A stretch of DNA of 64,000 nt from DASXRA01 sp963737425 (GCA_963737425.1 CAVTSX010000009.1:496001-560000); one strand, 5' to 3'. Positions 25,199 through 33,748 are shown, numbered from the stretch's first letter. Program-made: numbers and translations. The notes: generated by a model not told the origin, from the sequence alone.

Positions 25199-26533
25199 CT
25201 ACGCCCGGGCGGGCTGCGGCCGGTAGTCGCGCGGGTGCGTCGCCTTCATCGTCACCGAGACGTTGTGCTGGTTGAAGCCCTTGAATCCGCCGCGCCGGGC
25301 GAGATTCTCCAGGTGCGAGCCGGCACCGCCGACCTTGGCCAGCTCGTCGGCCCGCTCGCGGCTCAGGTGCCCGGCGGCCACCAGCGGATCGAGCCGGGAG
25401 CGCGGCACCACCCACAGATCCGCTTCGGTGAATGCCTGACGCAGGTGTTCGAAGTCGGAGAATGGATCCATGCTGGCCAGCCCGCGATCGGCCAACTGGT
25501 AACGCAGACCGTCGAAGTCGAACTGCCCTTCGAGGTGGTGCATCCCGGCGTCCAGCAAAGATTCGCCGTGCAGGGCGCACCACATGCCCACGGTGCCGTA
25601 GGAATCAGCCTCGTCCAGCCGGCTGCCGGAGAAGTCGATCCGGGCATCGTCGGGTGTCAGGTCGACATCGGCGAAGCTCACCCCGCCGCATCCTGGGTGT
25701 TCCAGCACCTGCGCGCCCCAGCCGGCCTCGTCACCGGCGTAGAAGCGCTCGCGCAAGCCGAACCCCAGCGTCTGCAGGAAGCGGAGCAACTCGTTGAAGG
25801 CGACACGCGAGGAGCGGAACGTGTGGTGATCGTTGTTGCCCCAACCCAGACCGAGCCGTTGCTGACGCGCGTGCTGAATTGCGCCGGCTGTGTTCGACCG
25901 CTGCCAGTACGCGCGCTCGAGTTCGAGGAAGTAGGACGCGGCGAGATCCGCCCCGACCAGGTCAACCGCCTCACGCGCAAAGGGAATCTGAGCCTCGACG
26001 CCCTCCGCGCCGACAAGGCCGCGTGGCCGTTCGGCGAGAATGCGCCAAGCGCGGGCCGACCTTTCTTCATGGAACCACTGCGGTTCGGTGCCCGCCGCCC
26101 ACGATCGCCTTTCGACACCGGCTGCTTCGACGCCGTTCTCGTCGATGATCATGGCACGCCGGTAGCCCGAACGCACCGAGCCTTCAACCGTGTGCGTCGC
26201 CCTGTTCGCCCGTGCGAAGGCGTCCGCATCGTCAACGCGCAGATCGACCCGGTACCGGTCGGATATGACGAGCGCCGGGAGTTGGGCGCCGGGATGCCGC
26301 CACACGCCGCGTGTCGTGCCGTAGCCGTCGACATATCCGACGTCTCGCAACTCCTCGGCCAGCACCGGTCCGCCCACGCAATCGAGCCAGTCCTGCACGC
26401 GGGTCGAGGTACGCGGACCGAGTTCGGCCGAGAATTGCCCGAGATGCGGACTCTTGCCGATGGCGTCGGCGACGATGCGATCGACGAGCGCCTCGGCGTC
26501 CGGATGAAGTGACCAGTCGAAGTTGGATTCCAC
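25199..26533 (-). CDS. Uncharacterised protein with VOC-like metal-binding features
   Basis: I do not recognise a named family with confidence. The protein is 444 aa, soluble, without signal peptide or membrane helix. Residues 232-292 look like half of a vicinal-oxygen-chelate module: strand GNNDHHTFRSS, helix AFNELLRFLQTLGF, then three strands ending VSFADVDL. Candidate metal ligands are His80 (WRHPGAQL), His236/His237 and Glu279 or Glu308. The C-terminus is strongly patterned (GGFKGFNQHNVSVTMKATHP). It heads an operon with a hydroxyacid dehydrogenase and an aminotransferase and is divergent from a LysR gene. A DUF1338/HglS-like 2-oxoadipate dioxygenase is one possibility. Start taken as GTG 26533; TTG 26578 would add 15 residues. 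Confidence 0.6.
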   Translation of the reverse strand: MESNFDWSLHPDAEALVDRIVADAIGKSPHLGQFSAELGPRTSTRVQDWLDCVGGPVLAEELRDVGYVDGYGTTRGVWRHPGAQLPALVISDRYRVDLRVDDADAFARANRATHTVEGSVRSGYRRAMIIDENGVEAAGVERRSWAAGTEPQWFHEERSARAWRILAERPRGLVGAEGVEAQIPFAREAVDLVGADLAASYFLELERAYWQRSNTAGAIQHARQQRLGLGWGNNDHHTFRSSRVAFNELLRFLQTLGFGLRERFYAGDEAGWGAQVLEHPGCGGVSFADVDLTPDDARIDFSGSRLDEADSYGTVGMWCALHGESLLDAGMHHLEGQFDFDGLRYQLADRGLASMDPFSDFEHLRQAFTEADLWVVPRSRLDPLVAAGHLSRERADELAKVGGAGSHLENLARRGGFKGFNQHNVSVTMKATHPRDYRPQPARA

Positions 26534-26597
26534 CTGTCCATGATCGCGGGATACCCGGCCGCAAAGCAACGCGAGCAAGGCGAATCCTTCTTGGTCT

Positions 26598-26620
26598 GAG
26601 CATAAGCTGTTCTTATGCTC
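26598..26620. promoter_or_regulatory. Probable LysR operator overlapping -10 and start codon
   Basis: Perfect 9-bp inverted repeat GAGCATAAG-N5-CTTATGCTC. It overlaps the -10 hexamer TAAGCT (26603-26608) and the ATG (26615) of the LysR gene, and lies 65 bp upstream of the divergent VOC-like gene, so it suits autorepression plus control of the operon. Confidence 0.65.
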
Positions 26621-27529
26621 GACCCGATCCAGTTGCGAACCCTTCGGGCAGTTGTCGCCGGCGGTTCATTCGCTGCGGCAGCGGCCGAGCTTCGTTACAC
26701 CGCGTCGGCCGTCTCGCAGCAGATCGCGGCTCTGGAACGCACGACCGGCATCGCCTTGTTCGAACGCGGCCCTAAGTTCGTGTCGCCGACGCAGGCTGGG
26801 CTCGTCCTGGCCGAGCGAGCAGGCGACGTACTCGTCAGCCTCGACGCCCTGCAACGCGACGTCGCCGCACTCGCCCGCGGCGAGACCGGCGCATTGCGCA
26901 TCGGCAGTTTCCCCACCGCGGGAGCCCACTTGCTGCCCCCGGCGCTCGCCGAGTTGACGCGCGATCGACCCGGCGTCGACCTGCACCTCGACGAGGCGGA
27001 TCTCGACGTGCTGCTGCCGGCGCTCGCCGACGGGGCGATCGACATCGCCGTCGCGTACCGCTATGACCTCGTGCCGACCTCGTGGTCGGCGCAGCTGATA
27101 GATCACCCGCTGCTCGACGAGCCGTTGCGGGTGCTGGTATCGCGCCGGCATCCGCGCGCGTCAGGGCCCACCCTGCGACTGGCCGCCCTGCGGCACGAGC
27201 GGTGGGTTGCCCCGCTCGCCGGATCGCCGGGCGCGCTCAATCTCGAACGACTCTGCGCCCGGGCCGGGTTCACCCCGAATGTCGCGTTCCGCAGCAACGA
27301 CTACGCGGTCGTGCGGGGCCTGGTGGCCGCTGGCCTCGGCGTGGCCATTGCGCCGGCCCTGGCAATCACCGAGCCTGCGGGGCGGGCCGCGCGGATCAGT
27401 GTGTGCGTGCTCGCCGGGCGCACGCCGAAGCGCCACATCGTCGCGCTGCACCGCCGCGGCAACCCGAACCCGTTGCTGCCGGCGATGCTCACCGCGCTTC
27501 GCCGCGCGGCGACCACGGCCAGCACGTGA
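26615..27529 (+). CDS. LysR-family regulator of the VOC-like/dehydrogenase operon
   Basis: A 304-aa LysR regulator. The winged helix lies at about 5-65 (GGSFAAAAAELRYTASAVSQ) and the effector domain from about 90 (GALRIGSFPTAGAHLLPPAL). It is divergent from the 25199-26533 gene and starts within a strong palindrome. A TAAGCT hexamer 6 nt before ATG points to a leaderless transcript. Context suggests it senses an intermediate of the neighbouring oxidative pathway; the ligand is unknown. Confidence 0.87.
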   Translation: MLDPIQLRTLRAVVAGGSFAAAAAELRYTASAVSQQIAALERTTGIALFERGPKFVSPTQAGLVLAERAGDVLVSLDALQRDVAALARGETGALRIGSFPTAGAHLLPPALAELTRDRPGVDLHLDEADLDVLLPALADGAIDIAVAYRYDLVPTSWSAQLIDHPLLDEPLRVLVSRRHPRASGPTLRLAALRHERWVAPLAGSPGALNLERLCARAGFTPNVAFRSNDYAVVRGLVAAGLGVAIAPALAITEPAGRAARISVCVLAGRTPKRHIVALHRRGNPNPLLPAMLTALRRAATTAST

Positions 27530-27532
27530 TCG

Positions 27533-28693
27533 TCAGGTCGAACACCACGACGGTGGCGCGGCGCCGTCGACGGCGAGGGCAACCGCCGCGCGCGCGGTGA
27601 TCGGCCCGACCAGGTTGCCCGTGCCGCTGTACCCGCCGCAGGCGACGACGCCCGGACCGACCTGCAGGCACAGCGGGCGTCCGTCGGGCGTGTACCCGAC
27701 CGATGCGGCCCACCGGTGCGTGACACCGACCGGCCGACCCGCCATACGCACCGCTACCCGCTCGATCCAGGCCTGGACGCCGGCCGTCGGCGTCGTATCG
27801 GGGGTCCATTCCTCGGCGACGAACTGGTCCCGGCCGCCGCCGGCGTAGATCCGTCCGGTTCCGTCCTGCTGGGCGTAGTCGTACCCCCAGCGCCCGTACA
27901 CCGGGCAGGGCAACCGGCGCGGAGCAGGGCTCGTCGCAAGCATCTGCAGCCGGGCGGTACGCACCCGCCCGGCGAGTTGGGGCAGCACCGCGTCGAGACC
28001 GCCGTCGACTGCCACGACGACGACGCCGGCGCTGATCACTCCGCGATCGGTCACGACGCGATGGCCGTCCACTGTGGACACTCTGGTGCCCTCGTGCAGT
28101 TCGGCCTTACCGCGCAACGCCGCTGCCAACGCGAGTGCGCGACGAGCCGGATTCGTGGCTGCACCATCAGGCAGGAAGAGGCCCTGCCCGAGTTCGCCGT
28201 CGTACTCCTCGACCGCAATGCCGTGCCGGCGCAAGGCCGCCGCGTGCAGCGCGCAGTCGGCAAGCTCGGCGCAACGATCAGCCTGCTCCGCGGCATCGAC
28301 AGGATGACCGGGCAGACCCGCAAGCCGAATGGAGCCGTTGCGCCAGACGAGCGTGGGTCCGAGCACGGCGGCGAGTCGATCGAGTTCGCCCAACGTGGCC
28401 CGGTACAGCGCGACTGCCGGCTCGGTGCCCCACCTCGCGATCGCCTCGTGCAGGTAGGCCGCCGGCCCGCCGAGCAGGAATCCGCCGTTGCGGCCGGCCG
28501 CGCCGGCGGCGACCCGCCCGGCGTCGACACCGACCACGCGCAGACCGCGCCCGACGAGAGCCTCGATCGCCGCGAGGCCCGACGCGCCGAGGCCGACCAC
28601 GCAGGCGTCGGCAACACGGTCGCCGTCAAGGGGCGCAAACCCAGGCCAGGCCGCGACGATCTCGTCGTCCCAGCCGACGACGCGCGCCGGCAT
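27533..28693 (-). CDS. FAD-dependent amino acid/amine oxidoreductase (DAO family)
   Basis: A 386-aa flavoprotein of the DadA/D-amino-acid-oxidase fold. The dinucleotide motif is VVGLGASGLAAIEAL (about 32-46), with the second strand RVVGVDAG and the AAGRNGGFLLGG segment typical of gamma-glutamylputrescine- and glycine-oxidase-like enzymes; the C-terminal ACGGYSGTGN closes the FAD site. Substrate unknown. ATG 28693 shares a base with the glgC stop (TGATG), so translation is probably coupled to glgC although the two functions seem unrelated. Its stop lies 3 bp from the stop of the convergent LysR gene. Confidence 0.82.
   Translation of the reverse strand: MPARVVGWDDEIVAAWPGFAPLDGDRVADACVVGLGASGLAAIEALVGRGLRVVGVDAGRVAAGAAGRNGGFLLGGPAAYLHEAIARWGTEPAVALYRATLGELDRLAAVLGPTLVWRNGSIRLAGLPGHPVDAAEQADRCAELADCALHAAALRRHGIAVEEYDGELGQGLFLPDGAATNPARRALALAAALRGKAELHEGTRVSTVDGHRVVTDRGVISAGVVVVAVDGGLDAVLPQLAGRVRTARLQMLATSPAPRRLPCPVYGRWGYDYAQQDGTGRIYAGGGRDQFVAEEWTPDTTPTAGVQAWIERVAVRMAGRPVGVTHRWAASVGYTPDGRPLCLQVGPGVVACGGYSGTGNLVGPITARAAVALAVDGAAPPSWCST
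28067..28079. repeat. Palindrome GTCCACTGTGGAC, coding copy 3
   Basis: Exact 13-bp palindrome inside the DAO-family gene, read as Ser-Thr-Val-Asp with an ACA codon. Confidence 0.85.
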
Positions 28694-29913
28694 CAGGGCA
28701 GGGCCAGCTGGCTCTTGCCCAGCACCGCGATGCCGCTGTCGGTGACCTTGTATCGCGCCTTGTCGAGTTCGACGTCGACGCCGATGTGCGCGCCGTCGGG
28801 TACGACGACGTTCTTGTCGAGGATCGCGCGGCGGATGACCGCACCGCGTCCGATCTGGACGTTGTCCATGATCACCGATGCCTCGATGTAGGCACCGCTG
28901 TGCGCGCGGACGTTCGGCGAGATGACACTGTTTCGCACTGTTGCACCAGCCACGATCGTGCCTGAGCTGACGATCGATTCCTGGGCCAGCCCGCCCTCGA
29001 CGAACTTCGCCGGCGGCAACTGCGGCGGGTTGGTGTAGATCGGCCAGAGCTGGTTGTAGAGGTTGAAGATCGGGTGCACGGCCACGAGGTCCATGTGCGC
29101 GTCGTAGTAGGCGTCGAGTGTGCCGACGTCGCGCCAGTAACCGCGGTCGCGCTCCTCGGCGCCAGGAACGTCGTTCCGGGCGAAGTCGTACACATAGGCC
29201 GTGCCCTGCTTGACCATCAGCGGCATGATGCTGCCGCCCATGTCGTGCACCGAGTTGTCGTCCTCGGCGTCGGCGCGCAGCACCTCGAGCAGCGCCTCGG
29301 TCGTGAAGACGTAGTTGCCCATCGACGCGTAGCACTCGTCGGGACTGTCCGGCAGCCCGGGCGGATTCTTCGGCTTCTCGATGAAGTCGACCACGGAGTT
29401 GTCGAGGCTCGCCTCGACGATGCCAAACGCACTGGCCTCGCTGCGCGGTACCCGCACCGCGGCGATGGTCACGCTGGCCCCCGACTCGATGTGCTGGGTC
29501 ACCATCTGGCGCGGATCCATCCGGTAAACGTGATCGGCGCCGAAGACCACGATGTACTCGGGCTTGTCGTCGAAGATCAGGTTGGACGACTGCAGGATGG
29601 CGTCGGCACTGCCGGTGTACCAGCGCGGGCCGAGGCGCTGCTGGGCCGGGACGGGCGTGACGTAGTTGCCGAGCACGGACGACATCCGCCATGTCTGGGT
29701 GATGTGGCGGTCAAGCGAGTGCGACTTGTACTGGGTCAGTACGCAGACTCGAAGGAAGCCTGCATTGACCAGGTTTGACAACACGAAGTCGATCAGTCGG
29801 TAGTTCCCGCCGAAGGGTACGGCGGGCTTGGCGCGGTCAGCCGTGAGGGGGAAGAGGCGCTTGCCCTCGCCCCCCGCGAGGACCATGCCCAGAACTCGCG
29901 GTTCCCTGGCCAT
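28693..29913 (-). CDS. glgC: Glucose-1-phosphate adenylyltransferase
   Basis: ADP-glucose pyrophosphorylase (406 aa), making ADP-glucose from glucose-1-phosphate and ATP for glycogen and alpha-glucan synthesis. The nucleotidyltransferase signature LAGGEGKRLFPLTADRAKPA is at the N-terminus (about 11-30), followed by PFGGNYRLIDFVLSN, and the C-terminal beta-helix starts near 290 (hexapeptide pattern VIMDNVQIGRGAVI). ATG 29913 has TAGGGT 7 nt upstream, so the start at GTG 29922 is rejected. Divergent from glgM with 64 bp between starts. Confidence 0.95.
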   Translation of the reverse strand: MAREPRVLGMVLAGGEGKRLFPLTADRAKPAVPFGGNYRLIDFVLSNLVNAGFLRVCVLTQYKSHSLDRHITQTWRMSSVLGNYVTPVPAQQRLGPRWYTGSADAILQSSNLIFDDKPEYIVVFGADHVYRMDPRQMVTQHIESGASVTIAAVRVPRSEASAFGIVEASLDNSVVDFIEKPKNPPGLPDSPDECYASMGNYVFTTEALLEVLRADAEDDNSVHDMGGSIMPLMVKQGTAYVYDFARNDVPGAEERDRGYWRDVGTLDAYYDAHMDLVAVHPIFNLYNQLWPIYTNPPQLPPAKFVEGGLAQESIVSSGTIVAGATVRNSVISPNVRAHSGAYIEASVIMDNVQIGRGAVIRRAILDKNVVVPDGAHIGVDVELDKARYKVTDSGIAVLGKSQLALP

Positions 29914-29920
29914 GCACCTC

Positions 29921-29926
29921 ACCCTA
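29921..29926 (-). promoter_or_regulatory. -10 hexamer of leaderless glgC
   Basis: TAGGGT on the minus strand, 7 nt before ATG 29913. Confidence 0.6.
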
Positions 29927-29964
29927 GCCGTGGCTCACCGCCGGAAGCGACCGTGAGTGGCCAG

Positions 29965-29970
29965 TATGGT
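29965..29970 (+). promoter_or_regulatory. -10 hexamer of leaderless glgM
   Basis: TATGGT ends 7 nt before ATG 29978. Confidence 0.6.
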
Positions 29971-29977
29971 CGAACGC

Positions 29978-31165
29978 ATGCGAGTCGGCATGCTAACCCG
30001 CGAATACCCCCCCGAGGTATATGGCGGCGCCGGGGTACACGTCGAGTTCCTCTCCCGCGAGCTGCGCCGGCTTGTTGACGTCGAGGTGCACTGCTTCGGC
30101 GCGCCGCGCACCGAGCCGGGCGTCAGCGCCTACCTGCCGCCCGCAGGGCTGACCGACGCGAATCCCGCGGTACGCACGATCGGCGTCGACCTCGAGATGG
30201 CCGACGCCGTGGCCGGTCTGGACGTTCTGCACTCACATACCTGGTACGCGAATCTCGCCGGCGTGCTCGGCTCGGCCCTGCACGGGTTGCCGCACGTGCT
30301 CACGGCCCACTCGCTCGAGCCGCAGCGGCCCTGGAAGGCGGAGCAACTCGGCGGTGGCTACAAGATCTCGTCCTGGGCCGAGCGGCAGGCCTATGAGACC
30401 GCCGCAGCGGTCATCGCGGTCAGCTACGGCATGCGCGCGGACGTCCTCGACGCCTACCCCTTCGTCGACCCGGCGCGCGTGCACGTCATTCACAACGGCA
30501 TCGACACCGCGATGTACGCCCCCAGCCCGGCATCCGACGTTCTCGACCGCTTCGCCGTCGACCGCACTCGGCCCTCGGCCGTCTTCGTCGGCCGGATCAC
30601 CCGGCAGAAGGGCCTCGGGCACCTGCTCGCCGCGGCGAGTCAGTTCGACCCTGATGTGCAACTCGTGCTCTGCGCCGGCGCGCCCGATACACCGCAGATC
30701 GCCGCCGAGACCGAAGCCACCGTCGCCGGCTTGCAGGCAAGCCGATCCGGGGTGATCTGGGTCCGCGACATGCTGCCGCGCGCCGACCTCGTGCAACTGC
30801 TCTCGCACGCGACCGTCTTCGTGTGCCCGTCGGTGTACGAGCCGCTCGGCATCGTCAACCTGGAGGCCATGGCCTGCGAGACCGCCGTCGTCGCCAGCGC
30901 TGTCGGCGGCATCCCCGAGGTCGTCGCCGACGGCGTCACCGGCCTGCTGGTGCCGGCACCGACCCTCGGCCCGGGCGCGTCCGGCCGGCCGGTGGTGGAG
31001 CCCGAGGAATTCGAGGCCGGGCTGGCCGCCGCCGTCAACGAACTCGCCGCGAACCCCGACCGCGCGGCGGCGATGGGCCACGCCGGGCGCGAGCGCGCCG
31101 TCCGGGAATTCAGCTGGGAGGCGATCGCGCACCGCACCGTCGAACTCTACGAATCGTTGCTGTAG
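29978..31165 (+). CDS. glgM: GT4 glucosyltransferase GlgM (annotated glgA), maltose-1-phosphate synthase
   Basis: A GT4-family glycosyltransferase of 395 aa. The start MLTREYPPEVYGGAGVHVE includes the ADP-glucose-binding loop, and VYEPLGIVNLEAMA is the C-terminal GT4 E-x7-E motif. Orthologues such as Rv1212c were called glycogen synthase but are now known to form alpha-maltose-1-phosphate from ADP-glucose and glucose-1-phosphate, feeding GlgE-dependent alpha-glucan synthesis. TATGGT 7 nt before ATG 29978 fixes the start. glgC is divergent, keeping precursor and transferase under one intergenic region. Confidence 0.92.
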   Translation: MRVGMLTREYPPEVYGGAGVHVEFLSRELRRLVDVEVHCFGAPRTEPGVSAYLPPAGLTDANPAVRTIGVDLEMADAVAGLDVLHSHTWYANLAGVLGSALHGLPHVLTAHSLEPQRPWKAEQLGGGYKISSWAERQAYETAAAVIAVSYGMRADVLDAYPFVDPARVHVIHNGIDTAMYAPSPASDVLDRFAVDRTRPSAVFVGRITRQKGLGHLLAAASQFDPDVQLVLCAGAPDTPQIAAETEATVAGLQASRSGVIWVRDMLPRADLVQLLSHATVFVCPSVYEPLGIVNLEAMACETAVVASAVGGIPEVVADGVTGLLVPAPTLGPGASGRPVVEPEEFEAGLAAAVNELAANPDRAAAMGHAGRERAVREFSWEAIAHRTVELYESLL

Positions 31166-31176
31166 CGCGCGCGGAG

Positions 31177-31812
31177 CTACAGCCAGGGCAGCTGCGCGAG
31201 CGCGGTCTGGGTATCGGGTTCGACCTCGGTGAAACCCGCGTCGTGGACGACGGGTGCGCCGCCGGCGAGCGCCTTCGCCCACTGCTCCACACTCGCCCTG
31301 CGCACGGCGAGAGCGAATCCAGCTTCGCGCCACGCCTCGCGGTCGGTGATCGACGAGGCGCGCCAGCCCAATTGCGCCGCATGAGCGGCCTGGGCCATTG
31401 CCTTGCCCGCGCTCATCATGTGGTGCGGCGAGAGCAGCACCAGCGGCGTCGCGTCGCCGACCGGCGCCGGCTCGTCCGGGTCGTCGAGTTCGGTGCCGCC
31501 CACCTGCAGCCGGGCCAGCTCGCGCGGCCAGCCGTCGACCGGGATCGGCGGGAACACCAGGACCTGGGCGCTGCCCTGCGCGACGGCCAGCGCGTCCAGG
31601 GCCGCCGCCCGCCGCCATTCGGCGCCCCGCGCTCGCCGCACGACCTTGCGGATGCGCTGTGCGTCCCAGGCGGCGACGGCATCGTGCCACTCGGGGCGAG
31701 GATCGGTGAGCATGAGCAGCACCCCACGGGCCGCGGCCTCGAGTGCGTCAGTGCGGGTCGGGGGTGTGGAACGTTCGATGCGGACGACGAACGGCAGGAC
31801 CAGTTCGATCAC
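31177..31812 (-). CDS. Pth2-like peptidyl-tRNA hydrolase domain protein
   Basis: A 211-aa protein whose C-terminal half (about 125-210) resembles the bacterial/archaeal PTH2 fold. The segment SAGKAMAQAAHAAQLGW reproduces the Lys-Ala-Gln-x-x-His core of PTH2 enzymes, which free tRNA from stalled peptidyl-tRNA. The N-terminal 110 residues are of unknown function. Its GTG overlaps the pepA stop (GTGA), so the two are coupled: one releases peptides from tRNA, the other degrades peptides. Activity not proven. Confidence 0.75.
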   Translation of the reverse strand: MIELVLPFVVRIERSTPPTRTDALEAAARGVLLMLTDPRPEWHDAVAAWDAQRIRKVVRRARGAEWRRAAALDALAVAQGSAQVLVFPPIPVDGWPRELARLQVGGTELDDPDEPAPVGDATPLVLLSPHHMMSAGKAMAQAAHAAQLGWRASSITDREAWREAGFALAVRRASVEQWAKALAGGAPVVHDAGFTEVEPDTQTALAQLPWL

Positions 31813-33239
31813 GGATAGGACTCGACCCACCGCGCGAGCAGCCGCGCACCGAATCCGGTGGCCCCCTTGCTGGTCAGCCCGGTGTCGGCGGCGCTGCGTG
31901 CCGGGCCGGCGATATCGAGATGGGCCCACGGAACCGATCCTGCGAACGGGCGCAGGAACATGGCCGCCGTGATCGCACCCGGTCCGCCGGAGTCGTTGTT
32001 CGAGTCGGCGACGTCGGAGCGCAGTTCCGGCTGGTACTCGTCGACGAGCGGCATGCGCCACAACCGCTCGCCCGTCGCGTCGGCGGCGTGTGCCAGCCCG
32101 CGCCCGAGATCGTCCGACGTCGCGAACAATCCCCCGGTACCGAGGCCGAGCGTCACCTTGATCGCCCCGGTGAGGGTCGCGACATCGACCATCGCGGCGG
32201 GCCGCAGTCGCGCCGCGGCGTAGGCCAGCGCGTCGGCGAGGACGAGGCGGCCTTCGGCATCGGTGTTGCGGACCTCGGTCGTCCGTCCACCGAAATGGCG
32301 CACGATGTCGCCCGGACGCATGGCCGACCCGGAGATCGAGTTCTGCGCCAGCGGCACGAGCACCGTGACCTTGATCGGCATGCCCAGCGCGGCAACCACC
32401 CGGATGGCCCCGAGAGCGGCGGCCCCACCGGACATGTCGGTGTGCATAATCTTCAGGCTTTCGCCCGGCTTGAGGTTGTAACCACCGGTGTCGAACGTGA
32501 TGCCCTTGCCGACGATGACCAGATGCGGCGCGGACGAGAGCCCACGTGGCCGCCAGGCGGCCTCGATGAGTCCCGGCGGCGCCGCCGACCCACCGCCCAC
32601 GGCAAGCACCCCGCCGAACTTCTGCTCGGCCAACCAGGACGTATCGCGCCACGTGACGCGCACTCCGAGCGGCGCCAGTTCACGCTCGGCCTGCTCAGCC
32701 ATCCACGCCGGAGTCTTGGTCGAAGTCCTGGTGTTGGTGAGGTCGCGGGCCCATGCGGTGCCCCGCCCGTAGGCGAGTCCCCGCTCGATCGCCGCTGAGT
32801 CGTCGACTGCCGCAAGGCTCACGTCGCCGCCGGACGCCTTCGGCCCCGACCTCACCTCGTAGCGGTATGCGCCCATCAGCACGCCCTCCGCCAGGGCGGC
32901 GAGATCGTCACCGGCCACACCGGGCAGCGCCGCGGTCAGCGACTGCGACCTGGCCGCCCGCCCGAGTGCGGCACCGGCCAGGCGAAGGTCGGCCGCGCCG
33001 GCCTCGCCCACGCCGACGACGAGCACCTTGCTCGGCAACTGACCCGGTAACGGCAGTTCGCGTACGTCGCCGGGGACCGGCGACAGGTCAGTCTCATCGG
33101 CGAACGACTCCAGCGTGGCGCGAGCCGCCAGCGGAAGAACAACGGTCGATATTCCATCAAGGAGCAGTCCAGAACTGCCGACTCCGACTGCCAGAACCGC
33201 CGGGGTCTCGTCAGCGGTCGCGATATGGACGTCGGTCAT
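31809..33239 (-). CDS. pepA: Leucyl aminopeptidase
   Basis: Cytosolic M17 aminopeptidase (476 aa) with two bound metal ions. The N-terminal macro-like domain spans about 1-170. The C-terminal catalytic domain has GKGITFDTGGYNLKPG (Lys and Asp ligands), MHTDMSGGAA, and the family signature NTDAEGRLVL near residue 340. ATG 33239 (start of the conserved part) is chosen over the upstream in-frame start at 33269; AGGAGG lies about 10 nt before it. Coupled to the Pth2-like gene downstream. Confidence 0.93.
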   Translation of the reverse strand: MTDVHIATADETPAVLAVGVGSSGLLLDGISTVVLPLAARATLESFADETDLSPVPGDVRELPLPGQLPSKVLVVGVGEAGAADLRLAGAALGRAARSQSLTAALPGVAGDDLAALAEGVLMGAYRYEVRSGPKASGGDVSLAAVDDSAAIERGLAYGRGTAWARDLTNTRTSTKTPAWMAEQAERELAPLGVRVTWRDTSWLAEQKFGGVLAVGGGSAAPPGLIEAAWRPRGLSSAPHLVIVGKGITFDTGGYNLKPGESLKIMHTDMSGGAAALGAIRVVAALGMPIKVTVLVPLAQNSISGSAMRPGDIVRHFGGRTTEVRNTDAEGRLVLADALAYAAARLRPAAMVDVATLTGAIKVTLGLGTGGLFATSDDLGRGLAHAADATGERLWRMPLVDEYQPELRSDVADSNNDSGGPGAITAAMFLRPFAGSVPWAHLDIAGPARSAADTGLTSKGATGFGARLLARWVESYP

Positions 33240-33333
33240 ACCCCGGCGTTCCTCCTCAACTGGGTGCAACTCGGCCCCGGAGTCCCATTCGCGGGTCTCC
33301 GGGGCCGACTCTCATGCGGGTAGCCCGAAGCGA

Positions 33334-33501
33334 TCAGCCGACGGCGGACTTCAGCGCATCACCGAGTGCGGCCGCCTCATCGGCCGACATCTCAACCACA
33401 AGACGCCCACCACCTTCGAGTGGTACGCGCATGACGATGCCGCGCCCCTCCTTGGTCACCTCGAGCGGGCCATCACCCGTCCGCGGCTTCATGGCCGCCA
33501 T
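33334..33501 (-). CDS. DUF3117 family small protein
   Basis: A 55-aa protein of the DUF3117 family (Rv1211 type), highly conserved in actinobacteria. The start MAAMKPRTGDGPLEV and the glycine-rich GIVMRVPLEGGGRLVVEM are diagnostic. An excellent ribosome site (GGAGGAGG, 5 nt) sets the start, so the upstream part of the long open frame is not coding. Function unknown. The neighbourhood (glgC/glgM one side, tagA the other) matches mycobacteria. Confidence 0.88.
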   Translation of the reverse strand: MAAMKPRTGDGPLEVTKEGRGIVMRVPLEGGGRLVVEMSADEAAALGDALKSAVG

Positions 33502-33690
33502 TCGCGCCTCCTCCGTGAACGCCAAGCGCGTTCGTCCGAACCGAAACAGGCGCCGAGCAGCAGACCCGGCACCAGTGCTGGCGTTATTCTCCCGCACGTT
33601 CAGTCCAAGCCATAGACCAGGGTCACGATCATGCCGTCTGTGTCGTCCAGATCCGGGCAGGCCGCACTGTCGTCGCGCCGCACGGCCGTC

Positions 33691-33696
33691 TAGCGT
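33691..33696 (+). promoter_or_regulatory. -10 hexamer before the leader-ORF array
   Basis: TAGCGT ends 7 nt before the first ATG (33704) of the 41-bp repeat array. The transcript probably begins at that ATG, without leader. Confidence 0.6.
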
Positions 33697-33703
33697 CACG
33701 TCC

Positions 33704-33748
33704 ATGACCGAGCACCCCGGCGGCCCAAACCGCGAGGCCGCCTCATGA
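33704..33748 (+). CDS. 14-codon leader ORF, copy 1
   Basis: Encodes MTEHPGGPNREAAS. Its stop overlaps the ATG of the next copy (ATGA). It has the leaderless -10 TAGCGT 7 nt upstream, so it should be translated. A role in coupling translation to the crotonase gene is inferred. Confidence 0.5.
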   Translation: MTEHPGGPNREAAS

